Assembly (NCBI GenBank): GCA_030704615.1
Contig: CM060732.1
Span: 50,945,053 to 51,009,052, forward strand
Length of the DNA: 64,000 nt
Direction: 5' to 3'
Origin: Takakia lepidozioides
Lineage: Eukaryota; Streptophyta; Takakiopsida; Takakiales; Takakiaceae
Every line of letters begins with the position of its first letter. Position 1 is the stretch's first letter. The position numbers and the translations under genes are program-made. A model generated the notes under the pieces. That model had not been told where the DNA came from, searched no databases, and worked only from the letters and a program-made list of their open reading frames with translations. Positions 23,723 to 36,371 of this stretch are shown piece by piece.

Positions 23723-26224
23723 TCCTGGAGCAGTAGTGTGGTCCTGAAAGGTCTTGGAGCAGTTGTCAGAGCCATTTCAATCCATGTTTTATTCTTTCTG
23801 TTCTACTTGCATCTTACTCACTGAAGCTTTTGTGGGTGGGATTCATCTCCTTTTTTCAGGTACACGAAATATGTGCTTATGGAAGGAAATCACCTGAGCG
23901 GAATTCCCGACTATCTTGACATGTGGTCGGACACCCTGCAAACCGATCCACATGTCCAAACAGTATATGCAGGGATATTGAAGGACTGGAGTCCTTCTCA
24001 CTTCAGAGACTGTGGGTGGTACCTTGACTGCCCACCTGAGCACACGACCTTTCAAGAACAGCATATGAAATACTTGAAACAATAACGTTGAGATGCTGGC
24101 GCCCTTTGACTGACGAAGAGTATCAACGAAACATAGCAACCTTGGCTGCCAAGGAGCCTGATGCTCAGGGAACGCCGCAGAAGGGAAAGAAGGCGGGCCC
24201 ACAAACCAAAAGACAAGGCTGTTGATGTCATAGCCATCTCACCAGCAAAGCCAAAGGACAAAGACAAGTCCAAAGAGAAGGAAAAGGACAAGGGGAGGAG
24301 AGAGAATGAAAAGGAGATGGAGAGTGGGCAGGACTTTGCGCTGGAAGATATACCCGCACTCTTCAGTGCGTGTTCGATGCCAAGCCACACCCTTCCCGTT
24401 CTGATCAGCAGGAGAGAGATGAAAATTGTTAATGAGGTTGGCTTTCGATGATGCAGAGTCGAAAGAGAGGATACACTGGGGTGCCATCCCCTACCTGGGA
24501 CAATATAATCTCATTCCTCAATCTGGTGAGAATTCCAGTTTCTTTCCTTTTTCTCTGAATGTCATCATTGGCAGTATTTCAGTCTCGTTCGTGGAAAACA
24601 TCTTGCCAGCGTTCTAGAAAAAAACATGTCTGTTGCAGGGTGAGCACAGGTCCCCCTTCGTGTGCGGTGTGCAGAAAACTTGTATGCGGCCGACATTGTC
24701 ATTCTCGACATCCGGATGGCCAGGCTGTGCCAGAAGTTCTTCCAAAGGGCAGACGCCCGGGTGGAACAAATTCGGGACAACTACTGGAGTTTGGGTATTC
24801 GGGTTCTGTAACAATTTCCTCTCTGATGCAGGGACACTTCTGCTTTTTCAGTCATGTGACAATGATAGTCGTTCGGTCATTGGCATCATACCTCAAGTCT
24901 TCAGGGTTTGAATTTTGCGCACATGGAATTGTGTGAACAGCCTCTACCTTGTGAAAGGGGTTTCCCTGGTCAAGCTGTATGCGTCTGCCTGCTGCTTATG
25001 CTTTGATCATGAGTTTTCAATTTTCTCTGCAGCTCCACTCTAGTAGAATGTTTTATGATCGACACCGATCATCAACGATTCATGGTTTTTTGGTGTCAGA
25101 GTTCTGAATAGCCGATGTACACACTTCCACTTTAGATTGTGTTACCACACTAACCTGTATCTTTGGCAGACGAGGATGTTCGAGGCGATCTGCCTGCGGA
25201 GGATTCGCACATCAAAGACACCATCCTCCATCCGCAGCTTTGAGATTTCTGACCAGGGTTGTTTCGTCAACCCCCCCTATGAGCCCCATGTCGATGACAT
25301 TTTGTACAACTTCATGCAGTCCAGTCAGACTCTGAAGAGACCAGATGGCACTCCCTGGAGAGGTGCAAAGGAAAAGTCACCAGCATTCATGCAAATACTG
25401 CTGGAGTCATGCAGCCACCGCTCTGCACGGGTGGTCGATCTTTCTGTGTCCACAGGTTCGTTTTCTCCCTTCCGAATTGGTTTTCCTTCAACAGTTTCAT
25501 CTGCTTAAATCCCCTCCTCCAAACTGTTTATGTTCTCCTGTCTGGTGCAGGAGCAACTTACCACGCATGCAAGGCAGGCGGAAGAAGCCTTTTTGGTATG
25601 GAGGGTGATTCTGATCTCTACAACACAGTGCTCCTCCCCCTTTTGTCTGGCTCCACTTCAGGCACACAGACTGATCGGATTCATATTCGAAATGATGACG
25701 ATCCCGAAGATAAGCAGGTCGACAAACGACTTTTCATGTGAGTAAGTGCTAAACCCTCTTTGGGAGTCATACTCAATTTCTCGATAACATCAAGTTACAG
25801 TAATAACTTTTTCAGGCTGTCTTTCAAGAAAGCCAGCGGTGGATCTTCAGGAGATACAGTCATTTCTGGCGAGTCTGTTTCGACAGCCCCCTTTCCAATT
25901 TTCTGCTCCCTGTTTATGCCGAAGCAATGGCACTTCACGCGTCCGAGTCCCTATCCCCTGACTTTTAGTGGCCAGCCGTAGGTGTATCCAGCGTGGATCC
26001 GGTGTTCTAAAATACTTAGACTTAGATGCAGAGGAAGAGGGGATACATACATTGTACTGACTCTGAGTCAGACTGAACTGTATTCTTTTAATATTCATTT
26101 TCATATTATCTGGAAAAACGTTGAATCCCCTTACTCTACCGTAGTTGTTCCTTTAGAACAAATAATAATCACAGAATCAACTTTCGTTTAAATGCTATAT
26201 GTATGAATCCATCTCACAAACCTT

Positions 26225-26560
26225 CCTGACTCTTCTCATATCCATTGTGCATTCATCTACACTGTATTCATGCGTGCTCCATTCATGAAAGCTTCCTTTG
26301 TACAACATCCATTGTACATTCATCCTCTGTACTCTTTAATCCACCCCACAAACCTTCCACACTCATTTCATATACTTTGTGCATTCGTCAAAAGATTTGG
26401 TCATGCATCTTCCTGTCATGAATTTTTGTCATTGCTCAACATCCATTATACATTCATCCATTTTACTCTTATCCATCCGTCATTCATCCATCTACATAGA
26501 TTTTTCAAACTCATCCATCTGTTTATCATCCAACTGTACATTCATCCATCATTTATTCAA
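26225..26560. repeat. Minisatellite of MULE-2
   Basis: TACATTCATCCAT-type degenerate tandem array, the reverse complement of 3385-3720. It creates spurious open frames rich in IHP. Confidence 0.75.
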
Positions 26561-26766
26561 TGCCTTTTATTATGTCGTCCAGCTTGTTTCCGCGGTAAAG
26601 GGTGCCAATCCGCGGGAATACACTCCACTTCTTTCTGGGTGCGTGGTGACTCGGCCTCCACGTGTGATGACGTGGACTGAGCCCCGTGACGTGGCATTTG
26701 CGCAAGGTGACGTGGCTCACGCGCTCACGCGACGCGCTCACGCCGAGGCATCCCTGGAGCGGCGAC

Positions 26767-27232
26767 GTCTCGGGGGCGCGCGCCGTGGATGGGAGGAGGG
26801 GTTCGACGGCGGCGGGAGCGCCACGTGGTGATGGGCGCATCATGGGGCCTTCATCTGGCCGTCATCCATTTAATTGAGGTGGATGGATGGGAGGGGGTCG
26901 ACGGTTCGGGGTAGCGCCACGTGGTTGGAGATGGGGGTGGGGGATCACTCCGGCACTACAGCGGGGGGGCCGCCACGTGGCTGGAGATTGGGCGGTGTTG
27001 GGGCGCCGTGCGGCCAGCGGTGGGGCGGAGGTCAGGGGTCCCAGGTGGGCGGGCGCGGGGGGGTCAGGGGGCGAGGGGAGCAGCGGGCGGGCTGGTGCGG
27101 GGCAACGGGCGGAGGGGTCGGAGGCGGGTGGGGATGATTTGACATGGGGCGTCCAGCTCGCCGACGAGGCTGCCGGAGGGGGGGTTCCGGCTGTACCTCG
27201 CGGGCCGTACCGTCAGCTCACAGGCTTGCAAT
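26767..27232. repeat. GC-rich repeat right of MULE-2
   Basis: GGGGATC/CCACGTGG units of the same family as 14170-15371, with G-rich runs at 27040-27130. It ends abruptly; sequence after ~27233 is AT-rich and unrelated. Confidence 0.55.
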
Positions 27233-29404
27233 AAAATCAAGCCACATCCATATTGGGACCGTTTTTTCTTAGGCGAAAAATAACCAAAAAGCTACAAATA
27301 AAATATGGACTTGACATAGTTATATAAAAATATGGTATGAAAATAATTTGTTGGAGCCAGCTACAACTCTGTACAAAACGCTTCATTATCATATAGGCTT
27401 GGCGCCTTCAATTTTGGATCTCAATTTTGTAACTATAGCCAGATCTATACAAGTACACCACTAGATATCGCTCTACGATGCCTCTATAAGTTCCCATGTA
27501 GGCGTACATGTACCGCCCAGCTCGTCTTATTCCATGGGCTGTTGGCTTGGTCATTGTGCAAGTAGCGTTCAGACGTTCAGACCAGCCCTTTTATTTTTTC
27601 ATATTTCAATATTGGATATTTTTCATATTTTTCATATTTTCATATTTTGTATCTTAAAAATCAGAGTGTCGCCATCACAATTGTTTTAAGAAAAAAAAAT
27701 TTGGTTTCACACTTCGCCAAAACTCAACCTGAATTGAAGTATTGTTGTCAGCCGTTGCACCCAAAAATTGAATATAATCGCCAGTTCAGTTCCAAGGAGC
27801 CTGCTGACTGTAGCCATGTCTGTGAAACAAAAAAAAAGGGCTGCTGGACAGGGAAAAATACTTCAACCCGGCAATCATTATGACCACATATTTTCAACTC
27901 TTATCATTGGGAGTTTTATCGCAGATATGCCATATTTTTCACGAAAGAGAGAGGCGTGGACTCGTACTTACGAGCTCGTCCGGAGACCAGTTTGGAAATT
28001 GGACAGAGTAGACAATGTGCAGAAGAGTAGCTTCATAATGGAACTTCTTTAGCTGGACATTCTCGCTTGCGATAAGATGATTGCTGAGGTAAATATTTGT
28101 GTCAAAATCTGGGAGGCCTACAATTGAGGTTGTAAAATGCCAGGCTTGTTCAGGACCGATGCACATCCTAAACCCTACTTAGTACCCTAGCATACCAGCA
28201 GACCTCTATCATGGATGGGAGTGCAGCACAGTGATGACTCCCACCCACTTCTCTCATTTGTAATTTCTACTGAAAGGTTCTTCCATGTAAGGAATTTTCC
28301 AGTAATGTCCTGCAGGAGCCTGAAATTTAACCTACCCCTTCCCCCTGGTGGATGCAATTGACTTTACTTAACTTTGTGTTCTGAAATATTGGAGCTCCTC
28401 TCGGGTTTACTGGTTCTCCTACTGCATGGTGTGACTATTTGCATTGGGGCCTGTAGCAGAGGAGAGATACTGTAAACGAAGCAGGCAATGGTCTGCAAGA
28501 TTTGCAAGATGTACCAGTAAGTCCTCTTGTCATAAACCCATTTTCTCTATCTGTAAAATCGCTTTCCAGATGCTATTATCTCATGGGATTGTGCAATGTT
28601 ATGCCATGTGCGTTGATGTCTTTGCTCACGTGTTTGTACTGAAGTCCTGATGCCATAAAAGAGGGTTGAAGCTAAGCTTAGAGAAAGATGGCTGATGGGT
28701 TTGTGTGGATGGTGTGGGGCTTCTAGGGGCAAGGGGAGAGATTGTTGGCACATGTTTATGCAGAATATTACTATGGATGTAGTGAACCCAGCACACGCCT
28801 CCCAAGTTTGTGGCTCTCTCTCAAAATCTGTAATTGGCCTGTGCACAGGCAAGGCTATTGAATATACCACTGGAGATTTGCAGTTTCAGTATCGTCAGAC
28901 TGCTAGAGCTGCAGGAACAAGGATTCATTCATTTTTGTGTCATATTTTGTCATTTCAATATAGATTATATGTTTCCTTGCTTCCTGGCACAGTTGGGACA
29001 ACCTTGGAGCCCAATGGTTATTTGTTCATCGTCACAAGTGGCGGATTAAACCAGCAAAGAACAGGGGTAAGCTCCTTTCCCACCAATACACTTTTTTGGT
29101 ATGCCTCCTGCTGTCATCCATTGCTTTACATCTATTACTGCAGAAGGGTTGAGCAATCAACAACACAAACAGGTGAGATATAAAAAAAGCTAGGAAAGCA
29201 TACAATACCAGGATGTAAGGAGTTGAGAAGAGTGCACTGGCAATGTTCGAAGTGGGGGAAGGGAGAAGAGAGAGAGGGAGTTCTCTGATTTGCTGAGGTA
29301 TTTTGTGAAAAGGATTTCTGGTACAGTTCTAGCTTAAGGAAGAAACCAGAAAAGACAGTTCCAAAGGGCAGAGAGTAATTTGAAAGATTTGAGTGAGTGG
29401 TTAC
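27233..29404. other. No gene recognised
   Basis: AT-rich, low-complexity stretch (for example repeated CATATTTTTCATATTTTTC at 27600-27650) followed by ordinary intergenic-like DNA. The missing 3' exons of the TauE/SafE gene would be expected here, but no conserved transporter sequence was found. Confidence 0.4.
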
Positions 29405-32400
29405 CAAAGTTGGACGGGATACGATCCATGAGGTAGTACTCCACCACTGACAAAGACGACGAGAAAACCATCACAAACGTGGCTGTAGCACTCGTGACCT
29501 GTAAAACAAACACCATGTCTAAATAGCACACTGCAAGAGAAAACCAAGCAGTTGACTCACAACATATAGTCTAGCATTTGACGAACTAACAAAAAGATGT
29601 CTTGTTCCAACTTTTAATAGTTCAGTTTTTTTGGCTGTGCATTAGGAGGACGTGTGCCAAAGCAAGTATGAATCTTCACCCAGTTAGGAAGGTGGTCAGC
29701 TTCTACCAGGGGAACTTGATTGCCCAATCCTTGCCCCAGATACAAACAACAGCGGGTACCAAGTTTGGACAGTGACCCCTCCTTTATTGCTGACTTATCT
29801 GTAATGGGCGACACTCAACATACAAGGATTGTGTGCATGATTTCCACTCAAATGTTAGGAAAACATAGAAGCTGTGGTGCTTTTCAACCCCACAAGCTCC
29901 AAACTTCAGTAATTTAAGAGGCATTGCAGGAGGGCTTGTTACAGAAGAGGTCTGTAGAGCTCCCTGGGAACATGATGGAGTCCCATATTAGAGTTCGCTG
30001 TACCCAATGAAAACCCAGGAGAGAGTTAGCTTAGTGGACATTCTTCAGAGCAACGAATCTCATACCTCAGGGGGCATGCCAAGCTCTAGGAGCAAAGGCC
30101 CAATAACGGCACCCCCACCAAGAAGGCCCCCCATGATGCCAGCACCAATGGCTGCAGCCGCATAAATAGCCAGGTTCCAGATCTCCCATTTCTGTGTGGT
30201 TGATCTATGTGACTGAGGCTCCTCTTTTAGAACAGTTTGAGCCTTGACCTTTCTACACATTGCTGCTACTTGAAAGCTTGTCACCGTCACAGCGACAGGA
30301 ATCTGTGCAGCAAGAAATTTTTGCAAGTTAGTGGAATTTCTCTCTCGGACACTACCCAAACATGCATGGCACATACCCAGCCTATTCATACAAATATCAA
30401 CAATGCTCAAAGGAGCCCTGGGTATGGGGAATTACTACTCTGCTACTTTACCCAAAGTGAGTTACTATGAAGTCTGATCAAGCCTCTCTGGACAGAAAGC
30501 TTTTACAGCTGCCATTCAACTCACACAGTGAAAACAAACTGCAAGGGGGAACTGTCTTCTCTCAATTGGTACTACAACTCTCCCATCATACCTGTGACAC
30601 AATGGCACAGCCACCTTCACTTACAGATGGCTATAATTTTCTCAAGTTCAATGCAGGATAAGGTGCAATATGGCCTGCTATTGAGTAACATAGGTGCCAA
30701 CCAGAAAAAATCCCTACATACCAGTAAGAAATCGAGGAGCCAGTACCAGAAACTGCAGGTGTGTACATGGGTCTGTAGATCATTGCATACGAAGTTCAGC
30801 TTTTGGGCTCATAGCATTGTCATGCTTAGCAGATCGCCAGTGAAACAGCTGCATGAGTTGACAAACTCCTAGTTTATGCAGTGCCATTAGATGCAAAAAA
30901 CAGGCAAATGTCTGTAGAAATCAACATAAACAGGCAGTTGTCGACCCACCCTGCTTCTCACTTTTGCCATTGTTTACGAACATTTTACGTAACACATTGC
31001 CACTAATTGAATCCTCCAGCCTAAAAGCAATTACAACCACAGAGAGATATTGAGCTAGTAACTTAAATAGGATGTTTGCAGGGGATCACACGTGGAGATT
31101 CTGGTTTTGGGCCTACATTACATTCTGAGTGAGGTCCTGACAAAAAGTAATTGAAGATAGGGCTCTCTCAATAAAAATCCAGTAGAAGACGTAGTCCCAT
31201 ACAGGTTGGGGCCAAGTGATGAGAAGGTGAAAAGTGCAGTCGGAGAGAGAACCTCCTCAACTCAACCTAGTCCCTAGTATGAAAGACAACTGTTCCCAAG
31301 GCTTCATACCCAGTCTTTTCAGAGAAGGAATGCTCAAGCACAGCCAGGGTACCCCTGTTTGAAACCAGGTATCTAGTGGTTGAGGGTTCTGTGATATAGA
31401 ATGGGTTATGAAGTCATATTAAAACCAATTTGATGCACTTCAGTAGTCTATGGAAGGATTGACAACATGCAAATCTTCCTTGCCTTGACAACTTGCAGGA
31501 TTAGAAACACAAGCCACACAAAAAAAGGAACATTCCCCAGATAGTTGATGAGTCCTGCATGTGGCTTCAACAACTCTTAGGATATCAAGCACCATGTACT
31601 GTACATTCTCTCCCTGAACATGAACATGATCTGCTCTAAAAAAATGCACAGAAGGGAGACACAAAGCTTCACTATATGTGCAAGAGTAAATTGAGTTATC
31701 TAAGGTCCAGCAAAGACTCACAATTGGCTGGCTATCCTCAGAGGGAAGCGGCATATACTCTGGCTCCACCTGTGTTACATCTACCCAGATTAAACATATA
31801 AGTTGCCTTTAGACACAAGCTGGAAAACCTTCTCCCCACAGTGATCCTTTTCAGATCGACAGGTTCTTCATTTGGCAACAATCTCTTGATTCCCAACCAA
31901 GGGCACAAAACCACTTCAAATCAAATTTGCAGAAAAATATGTTGCTTCCACATAGCTCTTGAGACCGAAAACCGGGTGCAAGGCACATGTGAAGCCAGGG
32001 GGCAATGCCCCATTTGGAAGCCCTAATATGCACCTCAAGATGTTGTGGCTACTTGATGTGGTACTGCTTTGGAGTCAAGGTTAAAGGGAATACCTGCTAT
32101 GCCAAGACCTGAACTTGAAGTTGGCAGGGTGGGTCGCTGGACCTGCACTCTGGCCGAAAATCAGAAACTCTTGAGCTGTTTCTCCTCACAGTCAATACTT
32201 CAACCTTCCTTTTGAGACATGTTTTGGGCACTCTTTGAGAAAAGCCACAATCATATACATTGCTTCATCTGGTCAAAACATACTCAGCCCTCAAATTACA
32301 TCCTTCACGTGAAAAAAGTGAAGGGAGTTTCACAAAGGTTGCCCGGCATAATGCATATAGGGGGTTATCTATTCCTGCAGTATTCATATGGAGGGTCTTG

Positions 32401-33643
32401 AAATAATACAACTGTGAAATCTAATGACAATTGGTGACACGAGTTCCTTCAAACTAAATGGCGAAAACTGACCTTGGCGGATGTTTCTGACTTCCAGGCA
32501 ACAACTGCCTTACGAAAAGTATTCCAGGAAATACCTGGATCCATCCATAGGTTTCTTATAAGCTCCATCGTCATCACCTTTAACAGCAGAAACGAAGTCT
32601 GCCAATGAATAACTTATAGATGCATAACTTATGGATGATCTGTTTCAGGTGACAGATATACACAGCAGTTGCAATAAGAATTGTGTGTTTCACGAAGTAC
32701 CTGAGAATAGCACAATGATAAAAAGAGTGACCATCAATCCGCAAACATAGCATTGAAGGCAACCCCAATGCTGATTCCCGGGAGCAACATTGGCTGGAAT
32801 AGCAATGCAATGTCGTAATCTATAACAGGCTCATCCTTCGTGGGGTGTTTCCGTTTCCAGATTGTGGAGAATGCCGCCCCCATCATTGCTACAAGTTCAT
32901 GTTGGCAAGGTTAATCCTCAACTCCAATTGACCTCCTGGATAAAGTCACCTACAGAATCATGGACCATGGTACTAGGGACTTAAAAAACCAAAGTTTGCA
33001 TGAGTTTAACTCTGAAACCACACTTGTAGGGAAGGAAATAAGCAACTTAGAACCAAGATCTAGACTCCATAATCTATTATATCACCAGAATAAACTGAAC
33101 AGAAAACTGAGTTGAGAATTATACAACTTGCCAACCATACACCCATGCTCAGTACTGCAAAGTCTTCGGAACTCTGAAGGTCCACATTCCGGGATTCATT
33201 CAGGACTCCTTAAGGATTAGAGATTTTCATTTCTTTCTTTTAGATTACACATTTTGAGATTGGGTCATCCAGATGTGTTTTGAGGGTGCAATTCGTTGCA
33301 ACCAATTGCAGATCCCCAACTCACCTACTGTACTAACTTTCCTCCAGGACCACATTGTGTAGGGAGGACTAGACTCAGAACCTCGCTACATGGGAAATAA
33401 TGAGGAACTGACAACCAATAGTTAGAGTCTACATGCAAGAGTATTAATGTTTGAGCAGAATTGGGGACAAACTTCTAGTTCAAGGTTGCTCGCATATTTT
33501 GAGAGGGCCGTTGCAGTCTTGGCATCAAAGCCGATCACCAAAGTCAAGATTGGGATGAAAAATCCTCCGCCCCCAACGCCCCCCACACTCCCTAATGCAG
33601 CTCCTAGAAAGCTCAGGATACTACCCACCACCATCCTCCAATC
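29405..33643 (-). CDS. TauE/SafE-family membrane transporter, partial, with one frameshift
   Basis: Plant TauE/SafE (sulfite exporter-like) membrane protein. Exons read on the minus strand: 33643-~33496 (GAALGSVGGVGGGGFFIPIL, the family's glycine-rich first repeat); 32888-32701 (PVIDYDIALLFQPMLLPGIS ... MFAD/MVTLFIIVLFS); 32534-32473 (ISWNTFRKAVVAWKSETSAK); 31769-31722 (VEPEYMPLPSEDSQPI); 30302-30066 (WNLAIYAAAAIGAGIMGGLL, the second repeat, ending LLLELGMPPE); 29498-29405 (VTSATATFVMVFSSSLSVVE). Splice sites are mostly GT..AG and exon joins keep frame. In exon 2 one base is missing where the family has FADW, giving an in-frame TGA. The donor after exon 1 is not canonical. N-terminal and last exons are not found, so this is a decayed or mis-sequenced gene. 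It sits directly beside Gypsy-1. Confidence 0.8.
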
Positions 33644-34545
33644 AATCTTCTGTCTCCCAAAAAACCAAAGCACAGACATTGACAGTGAGTGTGGCCAAGA
33701 CCTTTCACAATCATCGAGTGGGTCACACAGCTACGTCATCCTCATCCTAGAGCTCTAACAAGCAATCATGTCGATACGTTGTATAATCGTTTTATGAGGT
33801 ATCACGTGATTGCATGTAGCTTTATAAATGTGGTTATTGTGGTAAGGCAGGACATGTGATATTACACTGTTGGCATTTGCAATCAGCCATGGGACTGACT
33901 CCAATCAAGAATAACCAAAGAACTGGATGGGATGTCAATCAGATTGGGTTAACCCGGCCACTTGCCAATCAGCATGAGGCAGTTCAATGGTCTGATCAAC
34001 CTCCCCAGAGTCAGCAACCATGGAGACCAACCGAGGGCCACAGAGCTGGTATCAACCGGCTAATCAACCTACTCAACAGCAAATGAGGAGAATACCACCT
34101 CAGAGGGCCTATGGCCAAACCTATGGGGGTGGGGTGGCCAACAGCAGCATATGTATCTACAACAGACCAATTCTCCTTATCGGCCGCCTGCTCGGCGATT
34201 GAGGAATGATCAATATCCTATTTGCTATCGTTGCCATGAGATTGGGAGGAGATTGGACATATTGCCAACGAATGCCCTAATCCAGAAGCCCCGGTTGACT
34301 ACATACCGCTTTGTGGACGTTGTGGTGGTCAGGGCCATATCGCCGAACAATGTGAGAGTCCATACCCCCAAAATCCTATACATTAGCAATCTTCATCAGT
34401 TCCTATGCTTCCGGTTTCGGGTACAGCTCCATCAACTGCAAGCCCATCACATTCTTTTGGAAATACTAATATCAATCGAGTTGTGAATCGAGTAACAGTA
34501 CAGGAATGTGTGGGGGATAGGACGGGTGGTACGAATTTGTTATTG

Positions 34546-35368
34546 CACTACAACAGATCGCGGTAGTTATGACTGCCAAATCGAGGTAGTCATGGTTTTC
34601 ATGACTTTGACCATGACTACACCATGTTTTTATATGAAATTGACCTCCCGCAGTCGTTCATACGACTGTAGTCATATGAACGACTATTTAAATAGTCGTA
34701 TGTATGACTACATGGCTCGGGAATGGGCGGAAGGCTGGTCAACGGCAATTGACCAGATTTAGCTCACCATTCATAGTCATTTCCATGACTACAGTGTACA
34801 TGGATGAGGTTACATAGTCATGATGACTACTGGGGATTTTGTAATTTGGTGTGTATAATACAATTAAAACACCATATAATCATATGAATGACTAATGGGT
34901 GTATTGGTTAACATGTAGTGAACTATGACTCTTATAGTAAAGTGGTTGCAGGTTCAAACTCCTCTAAGTACAATCAAATGGATAAGATGGCCCTAGGGTT
35001 ACTAGGCGAGCTAGGGATAGCACGTGGTACCCTAGATGGACTGCCACGTGGTTTTTTCATTATTATAAAATGCATTATGCTACGTGGCACAATGCAGTGC
35101 GACGCGGCGTTTAACATTTATTTTATTTATTTTATTTATTTATTTTTTTAAATCAATTGGCGCGGCAGCGGTGGCTGCAGTATGGTATATATGACTGCAG
35201 TGAGAGATATCACTTAGTTCATATGACTGTAGTCATCCGGACCGTACCATCCTGTACTCATTGTATTGACTTGGTTTGCACGACTTACAGTCATAGAAGT
35301 CATATGTACCGTTTATGACTGTAGAATAGTCATATATACAGTCATAAATACTGCGATCTGTTGTAGTG
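34546..35368. mobile_element. Non-autonomous CACTA element, 823 bp
   Basis: Terminal inverted repeats begin CACTACAACAGATCGC at both ends; the right end is the reverse complement, with ~25 of the first 30 bases matching. A 3-bp TSD, TTG, lies at 34543-34545 and 35369-35371. The termini and 3-bp TSD are diagnostic of CACTA (En/Spm) elements. The interior has repeated GTCATATGACTACAGTCAT-type subterminal inverted words and no transposase. It is inserted in the gag gene of Gypsy-1. Confidence 0.9.
34895..34985 (+). repeat. tRNA-like SINE remnant inside the CACTA element
   Basis: GTGGTTGCAGGTTCAAACTCC resembles a pol III B box plus T-arm, with an upstream degenerate A-box-like region (GTATTGGTTAACATGTAG). 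No TSD was seen. It may be a SINE head captured in the CACTA element, or chance. Confidence 0.3.
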
Positions 35369-36371
35369 TTGGCTAATAAAAGAGCCACCCTGAAAGGCAA
35401 AGGCAAGATGGAAGCAGCCGTGCAATCTTATTATTTCAATGTTGAGTCAGATGTTTCCCATGGTCAAAGCAGTCACCACCAGAGCTCGTAAGCTACTGCC
35501 GATGGGCCCTATTGTGGGGGAATCTGCCTTAAAGATCCCCAATAGTGTGAACTCCAAGCCAATTGATGGGGTGCAACAATCTTTGCCTACCATACCCGAT
35601 ATTCATCCGATACCACCGATGATATCGCCTAGTTTGGTTGTCCATCCATCTTCCACTATCGTGGACTCTATCGACCCCAAGATCGTGTAATGTCGGTTGT
35701 TATACCCCAATCTAGAACGGAGCCAGTCCAGCGGAGAATTCGAGGGAAGTATACTGGTCCGAAAATGGGTAATGGCAAGATAGGACATGTCAGGGGATCA
35801 TGACGGAGGCGATAACTAAAGGTTTGGTCCATTTTGATATACTAAAGGACCTGGATTCTTTGCAACCTACTATTTCTTTGCGGCAGTTGTTGGCTATCGC
35901 ACCTCAATGTCGATCTTCTTTGCAATCATCTTTGGTTCGGATAAAAAACAATGACGTCCATGAAGTGAGTATATCGACACTCAATCCGGATCTGGGTGCC
36001 CCTGTCCTTGATGTGACAATAGATGGCGTTGTTATTACTGGAGTCCAGATTGACGGTGGCTCTAGTGTCAATTTGATGAGTTCATACACAACGGAGGAGC
36101 TAGGACTTGGTGGTTTACAGACACTCGATTGGTGTTGAGGATGGCCGATCAAAGTCGTGTTAAACCAATGGGTGTCCTGATTGTCGTCCCAACTATCATT
36201 GTTGCTATTGAATATTCCATTGATTATGTTATCTTCTGACTAAACGTCTCTGCCTATTCTTATCCCATTTTATTAGGGCGACCATGGTTATTCCAGTCTA
36301 AAGCTAAAAATGACTGGGGAAAATGCACCTTGACTTTGGGTAAAGGAGAACAAAAGGTGGTTTTGCAAATG

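Larger units (their letters stand above)
20390..25981 (+). pseudogene. MULE-2 gene B: ParB-like domain plus permuted amino-methyltransferase
   Basis: Fuller copy of the accessory gene. Exon 1 (20390-20690) begins MTRRRLLENTGPRQQ. The ParB/sulfiredoxin-like motif DGNHR is at 21627-21641, followed (after a one-base loss) by a segment matching VLDPGNDIARLLTAMHDVNK in MULE-1. The Lys-rich linker is at 24200-24310. The catalytic-type region follows: motif-IV-like part 24640-24950, exon 25170-25455 with FVNPPYEPHVDDI and SARVVDLSVSTG, intron 25456-25550, exon 25551-25737 with ATYHACKAGGRSLFGMEGDS, intron 25738-25815 and last exon 25816-25981 ending TFSGQP. VVDLSVSTG...GRSLFGMEGD matches the motif I block of N4/N6 amino-methyltransferases, placed C-terminally as in permuted (beta-type) enzymes. 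The substrate is presumably adenine or cytosine in DNA (inferred). Earlier exons contain indels. Confidence 0.65.
15382..26756 (-). mobile_element. MULE-2: 11.4-kb copy of the same transposon, inverted
   Basis: Same element as MULE-1 in reverse orientation, with ends CAACGACGCAATGGCGTGA at 15382 and GCTCACGCCGAGGCATCCCTG ending at 26756. It carries transposase gene A (minus) and gene B (plus), and gene B keeps the 782 bp missing from MULE-1. Flanks differ from those of MULE-1: the nearest candidate TSD is imperfect, GAGCGCGAC (15374-15382) against GAGCGGCGAC (26757-26766). Sequence identity with MULE-1 is high and differences are often single-base indels. Both genes have frameshifts. Confidence 0.88.

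Noticed and set aside
3173-26756. One giant palindromic transposon with 10-kb TIRs
   Set aside because: MULE-1 has its own perfect TSD at both ends, so each arm is a separate element.
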